Notes under the pieces: model-generated
Database searches by the model: none
What the model was told of the DNA's origin: nothing
Seen by the model: only the letters and a program-made list of their open reading frames with translations
Source of the DNA: Lachnospiraceae bacterium
Lineage (GTDB): Bacteria; Bacillota; Clostridia; Lachnospirales; Lachnospiraceae
NCBI GenBank assembly: GCA_021769135.1
Contig: JAETTM010000027.1
Coordinates: 1-51,675 of the forward strand
Direction: 5' to 3'
DNA: 51,675 nt
Position numbers and translations under genes: made by a program
Shown here: positions 42,306 to 49,873 of the stretch, in pieces
Position numbering within the stretch: the stretch's first letter is position 1
Layout: each line of letters starts with the position of its first letter

Positions 42306-43316
42306 ATGGCCAAAGATGAGAAGATAACGGGCCTACAGAAGGCGGCGATTCTTTTAATCGCTTTGGGACCGGAACGGTCAGCCTTAATATTTAAGCATCT
42401 CAAAGAAGAAGAAATAGAAGAGCTGACATTGGAGATAGCGAATACAAGAAGCGTTACCCCACAGCTTAAAGAAGAGGTTATAGAAGAGTTTTATCAAGTA
42501 TGCCTGGCACAGCAGTATATTGCGGAGGGCGGTATCGGCTATGCCAAAGAATTGCTGGAAAAGGCATTGGGTTCCGACAGGGCGATGGATGTCATCAGCA
42601 AGCTGACGGCATCTTTGCAGGTAAAGCCTTTCGAATTCGTAAGGAAAACGGATCCTTCCCAGCTGCTGAACTTTATTCAGGATGAGCATCCTCAGACAAT
42701 AGCGCTGATTATGTCATATTTGTCGCCGGCGCAGTCTTCGATGATTATATCCGCCCTTCCGCCGGAAAGACAGGCGGATGTGGCAAAACGTATTGCAGTG
42801 ATGGACCGGACCAGCCCGGACATTATCAAAGAGGTGGAAAAAGTTTTGGAATCCAAGCTGTCAACATTGGTAAATCAGGATTTTGCCGTTATCGGCGGCG
42901 TGGACGCGGTAGTGGAGATTTTAAATACTGTAGACCGCGGAACAGAAAAGCATATTATGGAAACGCTGGAAATCGAAGAGCCGGAATTGGCGGACGAAAT
43001 CAGGAAGAAGATGTTCGTATTCGAAGATATCCTGCTGCTTGATGACCGTGCAATACAGAGGGTGCTCAGGGATGTGGACAACAATGATTTGGCTATCGCT
43101 ATGAAAGGCTCCAACGAACAGGTACAGAACGCAATCTTTAACAATATGTCCAAACGTCTTGCCGTTATGATTAAAGAGGATATGGAATTCATGGGGCCGG
43201 TACGTATGAAGGATGTGGAAGAGGCACAGCAGAAGATTGTAAATATCATCAGGAAACTGGAAGATTCAGCAGAAATTGTTATCTCCAGAGGCGGAGGTGA
43301 CGAGATTGTTGTATAG
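42306..43316 (+). CDS. fliG: Flagellar motor switch protein FliG
   Basis: 336-aa switch-ring protein linking FliF to the stator and FliM. The middle domain contains the conserved EHPQ-motif (FIQDEHPQTIALIMSYL). The C-terminal domain carries the charged torque helix in VFEDILLLDDRAIQRVLRDVD and the segment LAIAMKGSNEQVQNAI. Its last bases overlap the start of fliH, whose ribosome site lies inside it. Confidence 0.96.
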   Translation: MAKDEKITGLQKAAILLIALGPERSALIFKHLKEEEIEELTLEIANTRSVTPQLKEEVIEEFYQVCLAQQYIAEGGIGYAKELLEKALGSDRAMDVISKLTASLQVKPFEFVRKTDPSQLLNFIQDEHPQTIALIMSYLSPAQSSMIISALPPERQADVAKRIAVMDRTSPDIIKEVEKVLESKLSTLVNQDFAVIGGVDAVVEILNTVDRGTEKHIMETLEIEEPELADEIRKKMFVFEDILLLDDRAIQRVLRDVDNNDLAIAMKGSNEQVQNAIFNNMSKRLAVMIKEDMEFMGPVRMKDVEEAQQKIVNIIRKLEDSAEIVISRGGGDEIVV

Positions 43317-44229
43317 CGGTAACATATACAAGTTCCATCAGGTGAATATAAACGACGATACGCTTCTAATCGACAACAACGAGAGGATAGCGAAAAAGAT
43401 AGAATCCCTTGGTCCGGAGCTGTTGAACAAAACAGGGGGCGACTGGAATGAAGCGCCTGTGGACGATTTTTTCGACGGTTTGGATGCGGAACAGGTAGAC
43501 GCTTTGCTTGCCGGGACGCCGGAAGAGAATTTTCTGGCGGAGGGGGAAACCACAGGGGGGAATGAATTGCCAGAGCAATCCCATGGTTCATCCCAGGCTA
43601 CAGGGGAGGCGTTGGCGCTGGTGTCCGCACAAGGGCAGGAAATCATAGCCCAGGCCAGGGACGAAGCGGAGAAAATCAGGGAAGATGCCTTAAAGGATGC
43701 GCAGGCCGAAATAGAGAAGCTTCGCCAAAGCGCCTATGATGAGGCGAAAGGGGAAGGCTATGAGGCGGGATACAAAGAAGCCGTTAAACAGGTAGAACAG
43801 CAGAAAATGCAGCTGCTTGAGGAACGCAGGCAGCTGGAAACGGAATATCAGGAATTGGCAGATAATCTGGAACCGAAATTTGTGGAAGCATTAACGGATA
43901 TTTATGAAAAGGTCTTCCAGGTGGATTTGCAGAAGGAGCATGACATTTTAATGCATCTGATTGCATCCACAATGCATAAGATGGAAGGAAGCAGCAATTA
44001 TTTGATTCATGTTTCCAAAGAGGATTATTCTTATGTGAACTCGAAGAAGGAGGAATTGCTTGCGGCGGCTGTTTCAGCCAATGCGTCTATAGAATTGGTA
44101 GAAGATATTACTTTAGGGCCAAATGACTGTATCATTGAGACGGACGGGGGAATTTTTGACTGTGGACTGGGCACGCAGCTGGAGGAACTGTCACAGAAAT
44201 TAAGATTATTATCCTATAGGGTGGACTAA
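43306..44229 (+). CDS. fliH: Flagellar export regulator FliH
   Basis: About 307 aa. FliH binds and restrains the ATPase FliI and docks it to the export gate. The protein has a divergent acidic N-terminus, a long Ala/Glu/Lys coiled coil (about residues 105-190, with repeated A-x-x-x-G/A-like spacing) and a FliH/YscL C-terminal domain (ELVEDITLGPNDCIIETDGGIFDCGL). I chose the TTG at 43306 because GGAGGTGA (43293-43300) lies 5 bp upstream, inside fliG; TTG 43309 is equally possible. It overlaps the fliG stop and lies 3 bp before fliI. Confidence 0.88.
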   Translation: MLYSGNIYKFHQVNINDDTLLIDNNERIAKKIESLGPELLNKTGGDWNEAPVDDFFDGLDAEQVDALLAGTPEENFLAEGETTGGNELPEQSHGSSQATGEALALVSAQGQEIIAQARDEAEKIREDALKDAQAEIEKLRQSAYDEAKGEGYEAGYKEAVKQVEQQKMQLLEERRQLETEYQELADNLEPKFVEALTDIYEKVFQVDLQKEHDILMHLIASTMHKMEGSSNYLIHVSKEDYSYVNSKKEELLAAAVSANASIELVEDITLGPNDCIIETDGGIFDCGLGTQLEELSQKLRLLSYRVD

Positions 44230-44232
44230 CTA

Positions 44233-45552
44233 TTGAGAGCATCGATTAATTTTGTTAAATATGAAAAAGTGGCAGAAGGCACTTTTTACAGGATGAAAGG
44301 AAAAGTAGTTAATATCGTAGGTTTGACCATTGAATCTTTAGGGCCTGAGGCGAAAATGGGAGATATTTGCCTGATTTACCCTGATTCCAAGGAAGCGGGG
44401 AAGCCGGCCATGGCTGAAGTGGTAGGTTTTAAGGATAGGAAAACATTGCTGATGCCTTACGAATCGGTAGAGGGTATTGGTTTTGGGAGCATTGTGGAAA
44501 ATACAGGCCTGCCCCTCACTATTCAGGTGAGCGAGAGTTTGCTGGGGCAGACGCTGGACGGTTTGGGAAGGCCTACGGGGGATAGTATGGCAGTGAGCGG
44601 CAAAGTATATTCGGTGGAAGCTCCGCCGCCGGATCCGCTTAGCAGAGATATAATAGAAGACGTGCTTCCGCTGGGAGTAAAGGCGGTTGACGGTCTGATT
44701 ACCATAGGAAAAGGGCAAAGAATCGGCATTTTTGCCGGCTCCGGCGTGGGGAAATCCACATTGCTGGGCATGTTTGCCAGAAATACGAAAGCGGATGTGA
44801 ATGTGATTGCGCTTATCGGGGAGCGCGGCAGGGAAGTCCGCGAATTTATTGAAAGGGATTTGGGGCCGGAAGGAATGAAGCGTTCGGTAGTGGTAGTGGC
44901 TACTTCCGATAAACCGGCTTTGGAAAGAAATAAGGCGGCGAAGACTGCCACGGCCATTGCGGAATATTTCAGGGATCAGGGAAAGGATGTGCTTTTGATG
45001 ATGGATTCCCTCACCCGTTTTTCCATGGCTCAGAGAGAAATTGGACTTGCCAGCGGCGAGCCGCCGGTTTCCAGGGGATATCCCCCCAGCGTGTATTCGG
45101 AAATGCCTAAATTGCTGGAACGGGCCGGCCGGTCAAAGACGGGCTCCATTACAGGCTTATACACGGTATTGGTGGACGGTGATGATTTTAATGAACCGAT
45201 TACGGATACGGCAAGGAGTATCCTGGACGGCCATGTGATGCTTAGCAGAAAACTGGCCCATAGAAACCATTATCCCGCTATCGATATTTTGCAGAGTATT
45301 TCCCGGTGTATGAGCCAGATTGCTGACAGGGAGCATAAACAGGCGGCAGGGAAGCTGAAAAATGTCCTGGCTACCTATAATGAAGCAGAAGACCTGATTA
45401 ATATCGGCGCATATAAAGGCGGCAGCAATCCTAATATCGACTATGCAATCGCTAAGATAGACGCGGTCAATGAGTTCCTGATGCAGGCCGTGGAGGATAA
45501 GTACAGTTTTGAAGAAGCGGTCAGTATGATGGAAGAGCTGTTTAATGATTAG
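44233..45552 (+). CDS. fliI: Flagellum-specific ATP synthase FliI
   Basis: 439-aa hexameric F1-beta-like ATPase of the export apparatus. Walker A is GSGVGKSTL and Walker B LLMMDSLTRFS. Family motifs include GERGREVREFIE, SGEPPVSRGYPPSVYSEMPKLLER and GHVMLSRKLAHRNHYPAIDIL. The start is TTG preceded by GGGTGG. It precedes fliJ by 8 bp. Confidence 0.96.
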   Translation: MRASINFVKYEKVAEGTFYRMKGKVVNIVGLTIESLGPEAKMGDICLIYPDSKEAGKPAMAEVVGFKDRKTLLMPYESVEGIGFGSIVENTGLPLTIQVSESLLGQTLDGLGRPTGDSMAVSGKVYSVEAPPPDPLSRDIIEDVLPLGVKAVDGLITIGKGQRIGIFAGSGVGKSTLLGMFARNTKADVNVIALIGERGREVREFIERDLGPEGMKRSVVVVATSDKPALERNKAAKTATAIAEYFRDQGKDVLLMMDSLTRFSMAQREIGLASGEPPVSRGYPPSVYSEMPKLLERAGRSKTGSITGLYTVLVDGDDFNEPITDTARSILDGHVMLSRKLAHRNHYPAIDILQSISRCMSQIADREHKQAAGKLKNVLATYNEAEDLINIGAYKGGSNPNIDYAIAKIDAVNEFLMQAVEDKYSFEEAVSMMEELFND

Positions 45553-45560
45553 AGGGATTT

Positions 45561-46007
45561 ATGTCGAAGTTCATATATAGGATGCAGAATATCCTGAACC
45601 TGAAACTGAAACTGGAAGAACAGCAGAAAATGGAATTCGCCGCGGCCAGAAAGCGCTTGGATGAAGAAGAAGAGAAGCTGGAATTGCTTTTTGGCAGGAA
45701 GGCGGGATATGAGGAAGAAGGGCGGAGGCTGAGGGAGGATAGTTTAAATGTCCAGGATATCCGGGATAACCGAAACGCAATCCTGCAGATGGATGAGTAT
45801 ATAGCTTATCAGAAAGTGCAGGTATCCAAGGCGGAAGCGGAACTGGAAAAGGAGAGGCAGAAGCTGAAAGAGGCAATGCAGGAGAGGAAAATCCAGGAAA
45901 AGCTGAGGGAAAATGCTTTCCAGATATTTATGAAAGAAGAAAATGCCAGGGAAGGCAAAGAGGTGGATGAACTGGTCAGCTATACCTACGGACAGAAAAG
46001 AAGGTGA
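45561..46007 (+). CDS. fliJ: Flagellar export chaperone/coiled-coil protein FliJ
   Basis: 148-aa, almost entirely coiled coil (Glu/Lys/Arg-rich; KFIYRMQNILNLKLKLEEQQK at the start). It links FliI to FlhA and cycles export chaperones. Length and position after fliI support the call more than sequence identity. Its stop is a few bases before the next start. Confidence 0.85.
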   Translation: MSKFIYRMQNILNLKLKLEEQQKMEFAAARKRLDEEEEKLELLFGRKAGYEEEGRRLREDSLNVQDIRDNRNAILQMDEYIAYQKVQVSKAEAELEKERQKLKEAMQERKIQEKLRENAFQIFMKEENAREGKEVDELVSYTYGQKRR

Positions 46008-46012
46008 AGGAA

Positions 46013-46930
46013 ATGGCAGGAACAGAAGTAATTACGGATATAGATTCGAAGAAAGACAAAAAGAGCGTGGCGGAAGAAAAAAAGCGGCTGAAAGCGGAAA
46101 AGAAAGAGCAGAAGAAAGAGGCCAAACGCCGGGCGAAGGAATTGTCACTGCAGGAAGCGGAATTGGATGAAGACGAGGTAGGCGGGGGCGTTCCCGTTTT
46201 CCTTGTGACAGGGCTGATTGTAGTGGTATGGGTGGCCATCCTGTGCCTGCTGGTGAAACTGGATGTAGGCGGCTTTGGTTCCGGGGTTCTCGCACCCATA
46301 TTAAAGGATGTACCGGTAATTAGCAAGATACTGCCTGCTTCCGGAGAAGCGCCTGTCGCTCCTGATATGGAGGGGGAGGCTGTGGCGGAGAACGTAAATA
46401 CGGAAGAAGAAGCCTATGGCGGTTATACGGATTTAAAAGAGGCCGTAAATTATATCAAGGAACTGGAGTTGGAACTGCAAAGGGCCCAGTCTACAGGGGC
46501 GGCCAATTCGGAAGAATTGGAAAGCTTAAAAGCGGAGGTGGCAAGGCTTAAAACTTTCGAGGACAATCAGGTAGAGTTCCAGCGGATTAAGACAGAATTT
46601 TATGAAGAAGTAGTTTATGCGGAGAACGGGCCTGGACCGGAAGCATATAAAAAATATTTTGAGAGTATGGATCCTGCAACAGCGGAATATTTATATAAGC
46701 AGGTAGTACAGCAGGTGGAGGAAAGCGCGGAGGTAGAAGAGTATGCCAGGGCATATTCGGAGATGAAGCCGAAGGCGGCCGCGGCAATCATAGAAGCCAT
46801 GACGGATAATTTGGGATTGGCATCCCGAATCCTTTCCGTGATGAGCGCGGAGGATAGGGGGAAAATTTTAGAAGCGATGGATCCCCAGGTGGCGGCCCGG
46901 ATAACGAAGATTATGGATCCGGAGTCCTGA
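46013..46930 (+). CDS. MotE-like flagellar protein (MgtE/FliG-middle-like domain)
   Basis: 305 aa. A basic, coiled-coil cytoplasmic N-terminus (about 1-48) is followed by one membrane helix (VFLVTGLIVVVWVAILCLLV) and an external region with a coiled coil (about 140-185). The C-terminal domain (about 195-305) has ESMDPATAEYLYKQV, MKPKAAAAIIEAMTDNLGLASRILSVM and LEAMDPQVAARITKIM, which resemble the MgtE-N/FliG-M repeat of MotE-type proteins. ATG 46013 has AGGTGA 5 bp upstream; GTG 46004 is the alternative. It holds the position of Bacillus ylxF between fliJ and fliK. Confidence 0.75.
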   Translation: MAGTEVITDIDSKKDKKSVAEEKKRLKAEKKEQKKEAKRRAKELSLQEAELDEDEVGGGVPVFLVTGLIVVVWVAILCLLVKLDVGGFGSGVLAPILKDVPVISKILPASGEAPVAPDMEGEAVAENVNTEEEAYGGYTDLKEAVNYIKELELELQRAQSTGAANSEELESLKAEVARLKTFEDNQVEFQRIKTEFYEEVVYAENGPGPEAYKKYFESMDPATAEYLYKQVVQQVEESAEVEEYARAYSEMKPKAAAAIIEAMTDNLGLASRILSVMSAEDRGKILEAMDPQVAARITKIMDPES

Positions 46931-46939
46931 CATGGCATA

Positions 46940-47018
46940 TGGGCATAAAATATATAACGGATATATATCTGCGGTATGACCGCATTTATATATAGAGCTC
47001 CGGCCATGGAAGATGGGC
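46940..47018 (+). other. Hairpins between motE-like gene and fliK
   Basis: In the 131-bp gap ATATA-rich arms flank GCGGT/ACCGC (about 46963-46990), and TCCGGCC (about 46998-47004) pairs with GGCCGGA after a 10-nt loop. No T-tract follows. It is the longest gap within the flagellar operon and may affect mRNA processing. FliK has its own AAAGGAGGG site. Confidence 0.4.
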
Positions 47019-47061
47019 CGGAACAAAAAGCAATGAAAATAAGAAGAAAGGAGGGAAAAGG

Positions 47062-48459
47062 ATGACGAGTTCGGCAGTAAAGGAATTAAGCCCGCTGATG
47101 AATTTTGTTCAGACAAAATCCAAAGGGAATCTACAGGACAATTTGGCAGGAAATTTTACCGATGCTTTCAGCAAGGCTTCCGGCCAGCAGAACGTTGCAT
47201 TCCAAAGCGCCAATGGAGTACAGGGAAGTACTAAGGTACAGGTGCAGAATGCAGATAAAAGAGGGCTGGACAGCAATAACGGAACAAAGGTAGATGCCAA
47301 AGAAACAAAGCCGCAGGGCATTGAGGCGGATAAAAAGCTGCAGGAAACCGGTGAGGAACTGGTGGAAAAAGTGGCGGAAGAGCTGGGTGTCTCGGAGGAA
47401 GAAGTAATAGCGGCTATGGAGATGCTGGGGCTTACCGCAACCGATTTGCTGAATGCGGACAATATGACGCAGCTTGTGTTGGCTATTGAAGGCGAAGATA
47501 TGCTTTCCCTGATGACGGATGAAGGATTGTACAATTCGTTGCAGAACCTTTTATCCATGGTATCCCAGGCAGGGAATCAGCTTCAGGAAGAACTGGGGAT
47601 TTCTCCGGAAGAACTGGAAGCCATGTTGGAGCAAGCAGGGGCAAAAGAAGATATGCCTCAGGCGAAACCGGAATTGTCGGAACAGGACGCGGCGAAAGAG
47701 CAGATACCGGACGGGGAGGAAGATTATACCGTTACGGTGGAGCGCAATGGAGAAACTGTGAAAGTCAGCGTGGAAGTGGATGGGAACAGCAGAACGGAAA
47801 GTGAAGAAGTGACTTCCTTAAAGGCGCAGCCGGCGGAAGAACAGCAGGAGACATCGGGCAGGGAAGAAGGTTCAAAGAAAGACGGAGCCTCTCATCGGGA
47901 TAATACTCAGGAAACATCCCAGGGAAATTTGCTTTTGGAGAATCTGTTAAACAGAAGCAGCGCGGTGAAAACTGATATGGCCTTCGAAAATGTGGCGACA
48001 CAGCAGAATACGGCGCAGACCCAGAATATTATGAACCAGATTATGGACTACATGAGGGTTCAGGTAAGGTCCGATATGACCCAGATGGAATTGCAGTTAA
48101 ATCCCGCCAGCCTGGGAACGGTGAATATCAACATCACCTCAAAGGCAGGGGTGATTACCGCACAGTTCCTGACCCAGAACGAAACGGTGAAGGCCGCCAT
48201 CGAAAGCCAGATTGTCCAGCTGAAAAACAGTTTTGAAGAGCAGGGGCTCAAGGTGGAGTCGGTGGAAGTAGCGGTGGCTAACCATTCCTTTGAAAGGAAC
48301 TTAAACGGCGAAGGAAGCAGACAGCAGCAGGCGCAGGATGGAAAGCGGAAGGGCACGAGAAGAGTAAATTTGAGCGGCCCAGCGCTGGAAGAAGAACAGG
48401 AGCTGGAAAGCGACCAGCCGGTTTTGGCGGATGGAAGCACCGTAAGCTATATGGCGTAA
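47062..48459 (+). CDS. fliK: Flagellar hook-length control protein FliK
   Basis: 465-aa exported ruler protein. The long N-terminal region is low-complexity, Gln/Glu/Ser-rich and probably disordered. The conserved C-terminal domain (about 320-415) has MELQLNPASLGTVNINITS, VITAQFLTQNETVKAAIESQ and LKNSFEEQGLKVESVEVAV, the Flg_hook signature. It stops hook growth at a set length by binding FlhB. ATG follows AAAGGAGGGAAAAGG. Confidence 0.9.
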   Translation: MTSSAVKELSPLMNFVQTKSKGNLQDNLAGNFTDAFSKASGQQNVAFQSANGVQGSTKVQVQNADKRGLDSNNGTKVDAKETKPQGIEADKKLQETGEELVEKVAEELGVSEEEVIAAMEMLGLTATDLLNADNMTQLVLAIEGEDMLSLMTDEGLYNSLQNLLSMVSQAGNQLQEELGISPEELEAMLEQAGAKEDMPQAKPELSEQDAAKEQIPDGEEDYTVTVERNGETVKVSVEVDGNSRTESEEVTSLKAQPAEEQQETSGREEGSKKDGASHRDNTQETSQGNLLLENLLNRSSAVKTDMAFENVATQQNTAQTQNIMNQIMDYMRVQVRSDMTQMELQLNPASLGTVNINITSKAGVITAQFLTQNETVKAAIESQIVQLKNSFEEQGLKVESVEVAVANHSFERNLNGEGSRQQQAQDGKRKGTRRVNLSGPALEEEQELESDQPVLADGSTVSYMA

Positions 48460-48486
48460 ACAGTACGGTATGGAAAGGAGAAAACT

Positions 48487-49323
48487 ATGGCAGCAATAGC
48501 ACAAATAAAGGATGGGAAAATCGTAGAAAGCCAAACCGCATCCTCATTGGCGAAGGAGTCAAAAAAGAGCGGTTCCACCATGGATAAAGAAGCTTTCTTA
48601 AAGCTGTTGGTAGCGCAGATGAAGTATCAGGATCCTTTGGAGCCAACTACTAATACGGAATTCGTTTCCCAATATGCCCAGTTCTCATCTTTGGAGCAAA
48701 TGCAGAATATGAGCGCCACATTGGAATTATCCAGGGCATCCACCTTGGTGGGCCAGACGGTCAGCGTAAATACCACCGACAGCACCGGAAAGTCTACGAC
48801 GATTCAAGGCGTGGTGGATTATGTTGTATACGAGAACAACAAAGCCTACGTATCGATTGGAGGAGAATTATATTCCCTGGACGATGTTTACGGGGTGGCG
48901 AACCAGCAGTATCTGGATGCTTATGACAAGGCCCTTGCTTTCGGCATTGCAATGAACAAACTGCCGTCTTATGAGAACTTGACGCTGGATGACAAAGAGG
49001 ACATCTATGAGCTGAAGGAGATTTATGACGGAATGTCCAGTTATGAAAAGACCTTCGTGGCAAAAGACTTTACCGACAAGCTTGACCGTTATGTGAAGAG
49101 GATGGAAGAGCTGGTGGAAGATTTAATCGGCGATTTCATGAAGGCGATGGATGAGCTTCCGGCGAAGGAGCAGCTGAAGCTGGAGGATAAGGAAAAAGTA
49201 GACAAGGTAAATGAGATGTATAAGGGTATGTCGGATTTTGAAAAAGGACTTGTATCCAAAGAACATCTGGAGAAACTGGAAGAGGCGGTTCAGTATATGG
49301 AAGAACTGGAAGCCGGCGCCTAA
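48487..49323 (+). CDS. flgD: Flagellar hook scaffolding protein FlgD with duplicated helical C-terminal repeats
   Basis: 278-aa hook cap protein needed for hook assembly. The N-terminal FlgD domain has DKEAFLKLLVAQMKYQDPLEPTTNTEFVSQYAQFSSLEQM (about 32-72), and a short beta region follows (VVDYVVYENNKAYVSIGG). The usual C-terminal Ig/tudor-like domain is missing. Instead, residues 159-212 and 224-276 form two copies of a helical repeat: LPSYENLTLDDKEDIYELKEIYDGMSSYEKTFV and LPAKEQLKLEDKEKVDKVNEMYKGMSDFEKGLV. This repeat type is common in exported surface proteins of Firmicutes. It lies between fliK and the TIGR02530-type gene. Confidence 0.9.
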   Translation: MAAIAQIKDGKIVESQTASSLAKESKKSGSTMDKEAFLKLLVAQMKYQDPLEPTTNTEFVSQYAQFSSLEQMQNMSATLELSRASTLVGQTVSVNTTDSTGKSTTIQGVVDYVVYENNKAYVSIGGELYSLDDVYGVANQQYLDAYDKALAFGIAMNKLPSYENLTLDDKEDIYELKEIYDGMSSYEKTFVAKDFTDKLDRYVKRMEELVEDLIGDFMKAMDELPAKEQLKLEDKEKVDKVNEMYKGMSDFEKGLVSKEHLEKLEEAVQYMEELEAGA

Positions 49324-49363
49324 ATGAAATAGTGGAGAAGGAATTCTCAAGGAGGAGAAGATT

Positions 49364-49771
49364 ATGAAGGTTCAGAATAATCAGTTCCTTTCCATAGAGC
49401 AGCTGCAGGCGAAATATTTTACGCAGTCGAAGCAAAGCAAAAAAAGCACGGATGCGCAGGAAAGCTTAAGCTTTCAGGATATATTGAATAAGACTGCGGA
49501 AAATGCAGAAAAAACCGCTGGGGTGAAATTTTCCAAACATGCGGCAAACCGTCTGGCAGAGCGGAATATAGAGCTTACGGATAATCAGATGGAACGCTTG
49601 CTGGAGGGAACCCAAAAGGCGGGCGCGAAAGGGATTAACGAATCATTAGTACTCGTAGACGAACTGGCTTTTATCGTGAGTATACCAAACCATACGGTAA
49701 TCACAGCGATGAACCAGATAGAAGCAGACGAAAACATATTTACAAATATCGACGGCGCTGTCATTGTTTAG
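49364..49771 (+). CDS. Flagellar operon protein of the TIGR02530 type
   Basis: 135-aa protein of unknown biochemical function, found between flgD and flgE in many Firmicutes. It has a variable N-terminus (about 1-60) and a conserved C-terminal domain (FSKHAANRLAERNIELTDNQMERL, GINESLVLVDELAFIVSIPNHTVITAM). AAGGAGGAGAAG precedes the ATG. The family call rests on sequence style and position. Confidence 0.75.
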   Translation: MKVQNNQFLSIEQLQAKYFTQSKQSKKSTDAQESLSFQDILNKTAENAEKTAGVKFSKHAANRLAERNIELTDNQMERLLEGTQKAGAKGINESLVLVDELAFIVSIPNHTVITAMNQIEADENIFTNIDGAVIV

Positions 49772-49873
49772 CCGGACCTTACAGGAGGCTGATGTTCTGG
49801 AATGACGGAAGGAACGTTAGGGCAGCGTCTGGCCGCTTGGTCGGCATAGGATTGATTAGGAGGTCAATGAATT

